64,000 nucleotides of DNA, taken from Streptomyces griseoruber. GTDB lineage: Bacteria > Actinomycetota > Actinomycetes > Streptomycetales > Streptomycetaceae. Under the pieces are notes generated by a model. The model had not been told where the DNA came from and did not search any database. It saw nothing but the letters and a program-made list of their open reading frames with translations. Every line of letters begins with the position of its first letter. Positions within the stretch are counted from its first letter, which is position 1. The translations under genes were made by a program, and so were the position numbers. Of this stretch, positions 1 to 7,514 are shown piece by piece. The stretch is from NCBI RefSeq assembly GCF_001514205.1, contig NZ_KQ948764.1:319882-383881 (forward strand). Reading direction: 5' to 3'.

Positions 1-543
1 CGCCTGGTGAGGGCGGGCGCCGAGCTGGCCGACGAGGTCGGCTTCGACGAGGTGACCGTCTCGGCGCTGGCCAGGCGGTTCGACGTCAAGGTGGCGAGTC
101 TGTACTCCCATGTGCGGAACTCCCAGGACCTGCGCACCCGTATCGCCCTGCTCGCCCTGGAGGAGCTCGCCGACCGGGCCTCCGAGGCGCTGGCCGGACG
201 GGCCGGCAAGGACGCCCTGACCGCACTGGCCAACGTCTACCGCGACTACGCCCATGAGCACCCCGGCCGCTACGCCGCCGCCCAGCTCCGGCTCGACCCG
301 GAGACGGCGGCCGCGAGCGCGGGCGTCCGGCACGCCCGGATGACCCGGGCGATCCTGCGCGGCTACGACCTCGCGGAACCGGACCGGACTCACGCGGTCC
401 GCCTCCTCGGCAGCGTCTTCCACGGCTATGTCAGCCTGGAGCTGGGCGGCGGCTTCAGCCACAGCGCCCCGGACACGGACGAGACCTGGACCCGCGTCCT
501 GGACGCCCTCGACGCGCTGCTGCGCACCTGGCCCGCCGTATGA
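1..543 (+). CDS. TetR/AcrR-family transcriptional regulator, 5' end missing
   Basis: This is a DNA-binding repressor of the TetR fold. The reading frame is open to the first base of the window, so the true start lies upstream and only about 180 codons are visible. The first 45 visible residues hold the helix-turn-helix (ALARRFDVKVASLYSHV region), with the SLYSHV recognition helix typical of the family. The rest is the helical ligand-binding half, ending in a GYVSLELGGGF stretch like the WHG-type TetR C-terminal domain. Its stop overlaps the start of the following SGNH esterase by ATGA, so the two are probably co-transcribed, and the regulator may control that gene. The ligand is unknown. Confidence 0.85.
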   Translation, partial: RLVRAGAELADEVGFDEVTVSALARRFDVKVASLYSHVRNSQDLRTRIALLALEELADRASEALAGRAGKDALTALANVYRDYAHEHPGRYAAAQLRLDPETAAASAGVRHARMTRAILRGYDLAEPDRTHAVRLLGSVFHGYVSLELGGGFSHSAPDTDETWTRVLDALDALLRTWPAV

Positions 544-1697
544 CCGGGCCCGTGTGGATCACCACGCCCGTCACCGCGGACCTGCTGCGCGGCGCCCTGG
601 ACGTCGAGCGCACCGAGCACGGTGTCCTGCCGCACCGGCTGCCGGCCCGGGCCCGCGCCCAGTGCTCCGACGCTCAGCTGCTCATGGCCGAGTCCCAGCC
701 CTCGGGCGTACGGCTGGTCTTCCGCAGCGCCGCCACCACCGTGGAACTGGACGCGCTGCCCACCCGGCGGACCTATGTGGGCGCGCCGCCGCGGCCGGAC
801 GGCGTGTACGACCTGCTCGTCGACGGCCGCCCGGCCGGGCAGGCGAGCGTGACGGGCGGCGGCCACACGCTGACCGTCGACCTGGCGGCCGGCAGCAGCG
901 CCTTCTGCCCAGGGAAGCCGGGCACCGTCCGTTTCGCCGGGCTGCCGGGCGGGACGAAGGACTTCGAGATCTGGCTCCCGCACAACGAGACCACCGAACT
1001 CGTCGCCCTGCGCACCGACGCCCCGGTCGAACCCGCCCGGCCCTCGGGCCGCAAGGTGTGGCTGCACCACGGCAGTTCGATCAGCCACGGCTCCGACGCG
1101 GCGAGCCCCACGGGCGTCTGGCCGGCGCTCGCGGCGGCGCTCGGCGGGCTGGAGCTGATCAACCTCGGCCTGGGCGGCAGCGCCCTGCTCGACCCGTTCA
1201 CCGCCCGCGCCCTGCGCGACACTCCCGCCGACCTGATCAGCGTCAAGATCGGCATCAACCTGGTCAACACCGATCTGATGCGGCTGCGCGCCTTCGGCCC
1301 CGCCGTCCACGGTTTCCTCGACACGATCCGCGAGGGCCGGCCGTCCGTCCCGCTGGTGGTCGTCTCACCGATCCTGTGCCCCATGCACGAGGACACCCCC
1401 GGCCCCACCGCCCTGGACTTCACCACGGTCGCCGAGGGGCAGCCGTGGTTCCAGCCGATGGGCGACCCCGCCGAGGTGGCGAGCGGAAAGCTGACCCTGC
1501 GCGTCATCCGCGACACCCTCGCCCGCCTGGTGGAGCAGCGCTCGGCAGCCGACCCGAACCTCCACTACGTCGACGGCCGCGACCTCTACGGCGAGGCCGA
1601 CGCCGCCGAACTCCCCCTCCCCGACGGCCTCCACCCGGACGCGGCCACCCACCGCCGCATCGCAGAGCGCTTCGCCGAACGACTGCTCGGCCTGTAG
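540..1697 (+). CDS. SGNH/GDSL-type esterase
   Basis: This is a predicted serine hydrolase of the SGNH superfamily, 385 residues. The N-terminal 165 residues look like a beta-sandwich, and the catalytic half follows. Block I is HHGSSISHG (nucleophile probably Ser180), block II is the Gly in NLGLGGS, and the catalytic Asp-His pair is in DGLHPD (Asp362, His365) near the C terminus. This layout resembles CE2-like acyl esterases and plant-polysaccharide deacetylases, but the substrate cannot be named. No signal peptide is visible, so it is probably cytoplasmic. The start codon overlaps the stop of the TetR gene, suggesting translational coupling and regulation by it. Confidence 0.85.
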   Translation: MTGPVWITTPVTADLLRGALDVERTEHGVLPHRLPARARAQCSDAQLLMAESQPSGVRLVFRSAATTVELDALPTRRTYVGAPPRPDGVYDLLVDGRPAGQASVTGGGHTLTVDLAAGSSAFCPGKPGTVRFAGLPGGTKDFEIWLPHNETTELVALRTDAPVEPARPSGRKVWLHHGSSISHGSDAASPTGVWPALAAALGGLELINLGLGGSALLDPFTARALRDTPADLISVKIGINLVNTDLMRLRAFGPAVHGFLDTIREGRPSVPLVVVSPILCPMHEDTPGPTALDFTTVAEGQPWFQPMGDPAEVASGKLTLRVIRDTLARLVEQRSAADPNLHYVDGRDLYGEADAAELPLPDGLHPDAATHRRIAERFAERLLGL

Positions 1698-1700
1698 GGG

Positions 1701-2423
1701 CTACGGCCGGACGATCCCCGCCGCCCGCGCCGCCACCAGCCACTTCGGGAACTCGCCCACCAGCCGGTCGTAGAGCTCCGCGTCGGACACCCGGCGCGGA
1801 TCCGGACCGGCGTGGAAGAAGCCGGCGTTGTCGACCACCCGCTTGCCGGGGACGGCGAGTTCGTCGAGCTTGCGCAGGAAGTCGAACTGCTTGCTGCCCC
1901 GGTCGCCGAAGCCGACGAACTGCCAGAACAGCGGCAGCCGGGCCGCCTTGCACAGATAGCGCTCGGCGGCGAGCTTGTTGATCGGGCCGCCGTCGGTCTG
2001 GAAGACGACGAGGGCGGGCTCACGCGCGCCGCTGTCGAGGTAGTGGTCGATGACCGCGTCCATCGCCAGGTGGTAGCTGGTCCTGCCCATGTGCCCGAGC
2101 CCGGCCGCGATCCGCTCCACCCGGCCCTGGTGGGAGGCGAGTTCGATGTCGGTGACGGCGTCGACGTCGGTGGAGAAGAACACCACCGGGACCCGGCCGT
2201 CGTCGTCGAGGTGCGCGGACAGGCCCAGCACCCGGTCGGCCAGCGCCTGCACACTGCCGTCCTGGTAGTACGGCTTCATCGACCCCGAGTAGTCGACCAC
2301 CAGGTACACGGCGGCCCGCTGCCCGTCGAGACCGTGCTTCGTCAGGGACACCCCGGCGCTCTTGTAGAGGTTCACCAGCGCGGGAGCGGTCTCCTGGACC
2401 TTGCTCAGACTGATCGCGACCAT
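1701..2423 (-). CDS. VWA-domain protein, TerF-like
   Basis: This 240-residue protein is a stand-alone von Willebrand A domain. The metal-ion-dependent adhesion motif DYSGS is at residues 44-48, followed by FSTDVD and a later FQTDGG. The sequence resembles the VWA domain of TerF/TerY-type tellurium-resistance proteins, whose biochemical role is poorly defined. The chosen start (MVAISLSKVQ) has a purine-rich ribosome site (GGAGGGTGGGG) just upstream; a longer frame exists but would add an unlikely N terminus overlapping the divergent gene. It is convergent with the esterase gene and divergent from the rhomboid gene, whose start is only 76 bp away. Function is not assigned beyond the domain. Confidence 0.8.
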   Translation of the reverse strand: MVAISLSKVQETAPALVNLYKSAGVSLTKHGLDGQRAAVYLVVDYSGSMKPYYQDGSVQALADRVLGLSAHLDDDGRVPVVFFSTDVDAVTDIELASHQGRVERIAAGLGHMGRTSYHLAMDAVIDHYLDSGAREPALVVFQTDGGPINKLAAERYLCKAARLPLFWQFVGFGDRGSKQFDFLRKLDELAVPGKRVVDNAGFFHAGPDPRRVSDAELYDRLVGEFPKWLVAARAAGIVRP

Positions 2424-2499
2424 GGCCCCACCCTCCCACACCCAGCGGTGTTCGCTATTTTGTTCGCTCTTGCCGAGAAGCGCCCAGAGGAGCCGGTCC

Positions 2500-3363
2500 G
2501 TGGAGTCCGAGTCCACCGTCACCACCTGCTACCGCCACCCCAAGGTGGAGTCCTACGTCAGCTGCACCCGCTGCGAGCGGTTCATCTGCCCGGACTGCAT
2601 GCGGGAGGCGGCCGTCGGCCACCAGTGCCCGGAGTGTGTGAAGGAAGGCGCGCGGTCCGTACGCCGGGCCCGCACCGTCGTCGGCGGCCGGGTGTCGGCG
2701 GTGCCGCTGGTGACGTACGTGCTGATCGGGCTCAACGTGCTCGCGTATCTGGCGGAGTTGGTGGACGAGGACGTCGTCGAACGGTTCGCCGTGCTCGGCG
2801 GCCTGCCGCCGGGCTACGTCCCGCTGGGCGTCGCGCACGGCGAGTGGTACCGGCTGCTGACCGGCGCGTTCCTGCATCAGCCGCCCACCCAGGGCACGTT
2901 CGGGATCCTCCACATCGTGATGAACATGGTGTCGCTGTGGAACCTGGGCCGGGTGGTGGAGGCCCAGCTCGGCCGGATCCGCTACCTCGCCCTCTACCTG
3001 CTGTCGGCGCTCGGCGGTTCGGTGCTGGTGCTGCTGATCACCCCCATGGTCTTCACGGTCGGCGCCTCCGGCGCGATCTTCGGGGTCGGCGCCGCCTACT
3101 ACGTCCTGGCGCGCCGGCTCGGCGCCGACATGAGCCAGGTCAACCGGTTCATGGCGGGCCTGCTGCTGTGGCTGGTGATCTCCGCGGGCCTCACCTCCTG
3201 GCAGGGACACCTGGGCGGCCTGCTGACGGGCGGCACGGTGGCGCTGGCCTTCGCCTACGCGCCCCGGGACCGGCGCCGGCCGTGGATCCAGGCGGGGGCG
3301 TGCGCGGCCCTGCTGGTGCTGCTGGTGGTGTGCGCCGTACTGAAGGCGGGTCAACTCGCCTGA
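2500..3363 (+). CDS. Rhomboid-family intramembrane serine protease with N-terminal zinc finger
   Basis: This 287-residue membrane protein belongs to the rhomboid proteases. Residues 10-46 form a B-box-like zinc-binding module (Cys 10, 22, 25, 30, 33, 43, 46 and His 13, 41), probably cytoplasmic. Six or so membrane segments follow. The catalytic serine is in GASGAIFG (Ser190), the partner histidine in GHLGGLL (His237), and the conserved HIVMNM stretch (138-143) is present, so it should be active. The GTG start is chosen because AGAGGAG lies 8 bases upstream and because the fold begins immediately; a longer frame back to 2401 lacks support. Substrates are unknown. The stop codon abuts the stop of the convergent ABC ATPase gene. 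Confidence 0.9.
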   Translation: MESESTVTTCYRHPKVESYVSCTRCERFICPDCMREAAVGHQCPECVKEGARSVRRARTVVGGRVSAVPLVTYVLIGLNVLAYLAELVDEDVVERFAVLGGLPPGYVPLGVAHGEWYRLLTGAFLHQPPTQGTFGILHIVMNMVSLWNLGRVVEAQLGRIRYLALYLLSALGGSVLVLLITPMVFTVGASGAIFGVGAAYYVLARRLGADMSQVNRFMAGLLLWLVISAGLTSWQGHLGGLLTGGTVALAFAYAPRDRRRPWIQAGACAALLVLLVVCAVLKAGQLA

Positions 3364-4092
3364 TCAGAGGCTCTCGACGACCTGTCCGTCGCCCAGCTCC
3401 AGCACCCGGTCCGCCAGGCCCAGCAGTTGGGGGTCGTGGGTGGCGACCAGGGCCGTGACGCCCTCGCTGCGGACCACGGCGCGCAGCAGTTCCATCACCG
3501 CGAGGCCGGTGGCGGCGTCGAGCTGGCCGGTCGGCTCGTCGGCGAGCAGCAGCGCGGGCCGGTTGGCGAGGGCGCGGGCGATGGCGACCCGCTGCTGCTG
3601 GCCGCCGGACAGCTCGGCGGGCCGCTGTGTCTCATGGCCGGCGAGACCCACCAGGGCCAGCAGCAGGGCCACCCGCTCCTCGCGTTCGCGCGGCTCGGCC
3701 CGGCGCAGCCGCAGCGGCACGCCCACGTTCTCGGCGGCGGTGAGGATGGGGATGAGCCCGAAGGACTGGAAGACGAAGCCGATCCGGTCGCGGCGCAGCT
3801 CCAGCAGCCCGCTCTCGCCGAGCGCCGACAGATCGGTGCCGTCGAGGACGATCCGGCCGCGCTGCGGGGAGTCGAGGCCGCCGACGAGATGCAGCAGGGT
3901 CGTCTTGCCGGAGCCCGAACGGCCCTTGAGGGCGACCAGTTCGCCGCGCCGGACGGCGAAGGACGCCCCGCGCAGCGCGTGCACGGCGGCGGCGCCCGTG
4001 CCGTAGGAGTGGTGCAGATCCTCCACCAGCAGCATGGGGTCCGCCGCAAGATCGGTGGTGCCGGTCGCGAGGGCGGCGGTGTTCTCCGTCAT
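3364..4092 (-). CDS. ABC transporter ATP-binding protein (MacB/LolD-type)
   Basis: This is a 242-residue nucleotide-binding subunit of a MacB/LolD-like ABC system. It has Walker A GRSGSGKTT (residues 57-65), the Q-loop in FVFQSFGL, the signature LSGGQQQR, Walker B LLLADEP and the H-loop ATHD. Such ATPases pair with FtsX-type permeases, and two huge permeases of that type begin 130 bp away on the other strand. It may therefore serve the same complex as, or alternate with, the second ATPase gene at 10.2 kb. The start MTENT was chosen because the protein homology begins soon after; its ribosome site is weak, and an in-frame GTG ten codons upstream is possible. Confidence 0.88.
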   Translation of the reverse strand: MTENTAALATGTTDLAADPMLLVEDLHHSYGTGAAAVHALRGASFAVRRGELVALKGRSGSGKTTLLHLVGGLDSPQRGRIVLDGTDLSALGESGLLELRRDRIGFVFQSFGLIPILTAAENVGVPLRLRRAEPREREERVALLLALVGLAGHETQRPAELSGGQQQRVAIARALANRPALLLADEPTGQLDAATGLAVMELLRAVVRSEGVTALVATHDPQLLGLADRVLELGDGQVVESL

Positions 4093-4222
4093 CCCGGCAT
4101 CACATCCGCTGCCCGCCCGCACCGTCAAGAGCCGCAGGCATCCCGCCCCGAACACATGTACCCGCCCGGTAACCCCGTGATATGTATGCCGCGTAGGGGA
4201 CTTCGGGGGGAACGGGGAAAGC

Positions 4223-7200
4223 GTGACGGGCTTCTTGGTGCTGCGCGTGCGCGCACACCGGCTGCTGCTCGCCGCCGCCCTGCTCGCGGTGCTGCTGACC
4301 GCCTCGGTGCTCGCCGCCCTCGCCGCGTTCTCCGGTTCCGTCGGCGACGCCGCCCTGCGCACCACGCTCGGCGGCCGGGCCGCGGCCTCGGCGGCGCTGG
4401 TGGTCGACACGGACGCACCCCGGGACGAGACGGCGGCGGCCGTCGCCCGGCGGGCGCGGGAGGCGTTCGGCGGGCTGCCGGTGACCGTGCGGTCGCTGGA
4501 GCGCTCGACGGCGTACGCCCTGCCCGGGACCCCGCAGGCCGGGCAGCCGGACCTCACCTTCCTCGCCGCCCTGGACCGGTCCCGGATCCGGCTGGTCGCG
4601 GGCGCGCTGCCCGGTCCGGCGCCGGCGGCCCGGACCGCGCCGGTGCCGGTCGCGCTGCCCGAGGCGGCCGCCGGCCGGCTGCGGCTGAGGCCCGGAGCCC
4701 GGGTGGAGCTCACCGACCGGCTGAGCGGGAAGCCCCTCACGGTCCGGGTGACCGGGGTCTACCGGGCGGCCGACACCGCCGACCCGTACTGGCGGGCGGA
4801 CACCCTCGCCGGGCACGGGGTGCGCACGGTCGTCTTCACCACCTACGGCCCGCTGCTCACCGACGCCTCCGTGCTCACCTCGGGCCGCGCCGCCGTCGAC
4901 GGCACCACCTGGGTGGCCACGGCCGACTACCGCACGCTCACCACCGCCGGCATCGACCGCCTGAGCGCGGCCAACGCGCGGGCCGCCGGGGAGCTGCGCA
5001 GGACGCTCGGGGAGAGCGCGTCCGTGTACACCGCACTGCCGGATCTGCTCGACCGGACCGCGCGGGCCCTGCTCGTCTCCCGCTCCACCCTGATGATCGT
5101 CTCGGTGCAGCTGGTGCTGCTCGCCGGGTACGCGCTGCTGCTGGTGGCCCGGCTCCTCGACGGCGAGCGGGCGGGCGAGACCGAACTGCTGCGGGCCCGG
5201 GGCGGATCGCGCGGCCGGATCGCCTCGCTCGCCGCGCTGGAGGCGCTGCTGCTGGCGGTGCCGGCCGCGGTCGGTGCCGCGCTGCTGTCCGGCCCGCTGG
5301 CCCGGCTGCTCGCCCACTGGTCCTCGCTCGACCGGATCGGGCTGCGCCTGGACACGGCCCCGGCGGGCCGGGTGTGGCTGGTCGCGGGCGGGGTGGCGGC
5401 GGCCTGTGCGACGGCGGTCGTGGCGCCCGCGCTGGCGGCGACGGCCGGGACGCCGGTACGGCTGCGGCGGATCCGGGCCACGGCCTCGGCCGCGCCGGTG
5501 CGCGCCGGAGCCGACGTCGGGCTGCTGCTGATCGCGGGCATCGCCTACTGGCAGCTCGGCCGGCAGACCGACGCGAGCGGCGGCGCGCTCAGCCGGGACC
5601 GGGCCGGGGAGCTGGGCGTGGATCCGCTGCTGGTCGCCGCGCCCGCGCTGGCGCTGCTGGCGGGCACGGTGCTGACCCTGCGGCTGCTGCCGCTCGCGGC
5701 CCGGCTCGCGGAGCGGCGGTCCGCGAGCGGACGGGGGCTGCCCGCGGCGCTGGCGGGCTGGCAGTTCAGCCGGCGGCCGCTGCGCGGGGCGGGTCCGGTG
5801 CTGCTGCTGGTCGTCGCGGTGGCGACGGGGATGCTGGCGATCGGACACGGCGCGTCCTGGGACCGGTCGCAGGACGACCAGGCCGACTTCCGCACCGGCG
5901 CCGCCGTGCGGGTCCTCGACACCAGACCGGGCAGCCCCGGCCAGACCGGTCTGTACGCCGCGCTGCCCGGGGCCCGCGACGCCGCCCCCGCCCACCGCAC
6001 CACCCTCGACCTCTCGGGCGGCCGTACGGCCACGGTCCTCGCCCTGGACACCGCCCACGCCGGGGACCTGCTGCTGCGCGGCGATCTCGCCGAGGAGCCC
6101 CCGGCGAAGCTGCTGCGGGCGCCGGCCCCCGACGGGCGGGACACCGACCGCGCGGTCCGGCTGCCCGACGGCACCCGGCGGCTCGCGCTCGACGTACGGA
6201 TCACCGACGTCACGGACCCGGGAACCCGCGCCTCCGGTCTCGCGCCGCAGCTCACCCTGGTCGTCGAGGACGGCTACGGCATCACCTACCGGATGAGCGC
6301 CGGGAAGATCCCCGTGGACGGCCGGGTGCACCGGACCGCCGTGGACCTGGACGTGACGGCGACCGGTGGCCGGGCCGCCCCGGCCGGACCGCTGCGGCTG
6401 ACCGGTCTGCAACTCGACGGCGCCTCCCCCGAGCGCCGTCCCCAAGGGCACCGGCTCACCGTCGAGCGCCTGCTCGCCACCGGCCCGGACGGCCCCGCGC
6501 GGACCGTTCCGGCGCCCGCCGGACTGCGCTGGTCGGGCGGCTGGACCGTGTCGGAGAACGGCACGGTCATGGCCCGCACGACGCTGAGGCCCGTGGCGGA
6601 ACCGGGGCTGATGGCCGTCGAGTACGCCACGGGCGTCGACAACGGTCGCGGCTTCGCCCCGCCCGTGTTCACCGTCCGCGTCGACACCGCCGGCGCCCCG
6701 GCCGCGGCGAGCCTGCCCGGCCTGGCCACCGAGGAGTTCCTGCACGCCGCGGGCGCGAAAGCCGGCGACGGCATCGACGTGACGCTGGCCGGGGAGCGGC
6801 TGCGGGTGCGGATCGTCCGGTCCGTCGAGGCACTGCCGACCACCGCGGCCGACGCGGACGGACGGGCCGTGGACGGCGGGGCGCTGCTGCTCGATCTGCG
6901 GGCCGTCGACGCCGCGCTGGCCGAGCGGGCGAGTGTGCCGCTCACGCCGAACGAGTGGTGGGTGGACGCCGCCCCCGGCGAGACCGCGCGGGTCGCCGCC
7001 GCGCTGCGGGCGCGCCCCGATCTCGCCCCGGACCAGGTGCTGGTGCGGGACGAGATCGCCGCCGAACTGCTGCGGGACCCGCTCGGCGCCGGGCCGCGCT
7101 CGGCCCTGACGGCGGTCGCGGTGGCCGCCGTGGCCCTCGCGGCCGGGGGGTTCGCGGTGAGCGCGGCCGGGGCGCGGCGCGAGCGCGCGGCGGAGTTCGC

Positions 7201-7513
7201 GGTGCTGCGCGCGCTGGGCGCGCCGCGCCGGGACCTCGCCCGGCTGGTCGCGACCGAGCAGAGCCTGCTCGTCGGGGCCGGGCTGCTCGCCGGGCTGGGC
7301 CTGGGGACCGTGCTGACCCGGGCCGTCGTCCCGCTGATCGTGCTGACCTCCGACGCGGCGCGGCCCGTCCCGCCCGTCCTGGTCGAGCTGCCGCTGCCGA
7401 GGGTGGCCCTGCTGCTCGCCGGGGTCGCCGCCCCGCTCCTGCTGATCACCGCCGCCTCCGCGCTGCGCCGGACGGAACCCGCGGTCGCGCTGCGCCACCA
7501 GGGGGAGGACTGA
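4223..7513 (+). CDS. Large FtsX-like ABC transporter permease
   Basis: This 1096-residue membrane protein is one permease of a MacB/LolC-like transporter. An N-terminal membrane segment (residues 10-35) is followed by an extracytoplasmic region with the MacB-like motif LRPGARVELTDRL. A first group of membrane segments with an FtsX core (LLRARGGSRGRI) lies around residues 285-450, a second long outer domain at about 530-940, and a final FtsX core (AVLRALGAPRRDL) near the C terminus. The GTG start has GGGGAA seven bases upstream. Genes 4223-11188 form one operon of permease, permease and ATPase, with overlapping or 1-bp junctions. Lipids, peptides or antibiotics are common cargoes of the family; none can be assigned here. 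Confidence 0.85.
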   Translation: MTGFLVLRVRAHRLLLAAALLAVLLTASVLAALAAFSGSVGDAALRTTLGGRAAASAALVVDTDAPRDETAAAVARRAREAFGGLPVTVRSLERSTAYALPGTPQAGQPDLTFLAALDRSRIRLVAGALPGPAPAARTAPVPVALPEAAAGRLRLRPGARVELTDRLSGKPLTVRVTGVYRAADTADPYWRADTLAGHGVRTVVFTTYGPLLTDASVLTSGRAAVDGTTWVATADYRTLTTAGIDRLSAANARAAGELRRTLGESASVYTALPDLLDRTARALLVSRSTLMIVSVQLVLLAGYALLLVARLLDGERAGETELLRARGGSRGRIASLAALEALLLAVPAAVGAALLSGPLARLLAHWSSLDRIGLRLDTAPAGRVWLVAGGVAAACATAVVAPALAATAGTPVRLRRIRATASAAPVRAGADVGLLLIAGIAYWQLGRQTDASGGALSRDRAGELGVDPLLVAAPALALLAGTVLTLRLLPLAARLAERRSASGRGLPAALAGWQFSRRPLRGAGPVLLLVVAVATGMLAIGHGASWDRSQDDQADFRTGAAVRVLDTRPGSPGQTGLYAALPGARDAAPAHRTTLDLSGGRTATVLALDTAHAGDLLLRGDLAEEPPAKLLRAPAPDGRDTDRAVRLPDGTRRLALDVRITDVTDPGTRASGLAPQLTLVVEDGYGITYRMSAGKIPVDGRVHRTAVDLDVTATGGRAAPAGPLRLTGLQLDGASPERRPQGHRLTVERLLATGPDGPARTVPAPAGLRWSGGWTVSENGTVMARTTLRPVAEPGLMAVEYATGVDNGRGFAPPVFTVRVDTAGAPAAASLPGLATEEFLHAAGAKAGDGIDVTLAGERLRVRIVRSVEALPTTAADADGRAVDGGALLLDLRAVDAALAERASVPLTPNEWWVDAAPGETARVAAALRARPDLAPDQVLVRDEIAAELLRDPLGAGPRSALTAVAVAAVALAAGGFAVSAAGARRERAAEFAVLRALGAPRRDLARLVATEQSLLVGAGLLAGLGLGTVLTRAVVPLIVLTSDAARPVPPVLVELPLPRVALLLAGVAAPLLLITAASALRRTEPAVALRHQGED

Positions 7514-7514
7514 G

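Noticed and set aside
4100..7498. A minus-strand open frame of about 1132 codons opposite the first permease
   Set aside because: It is rich in Gly, Arg and Gln, without domains, and lies opposite a clearly coding FtsX-type gene.
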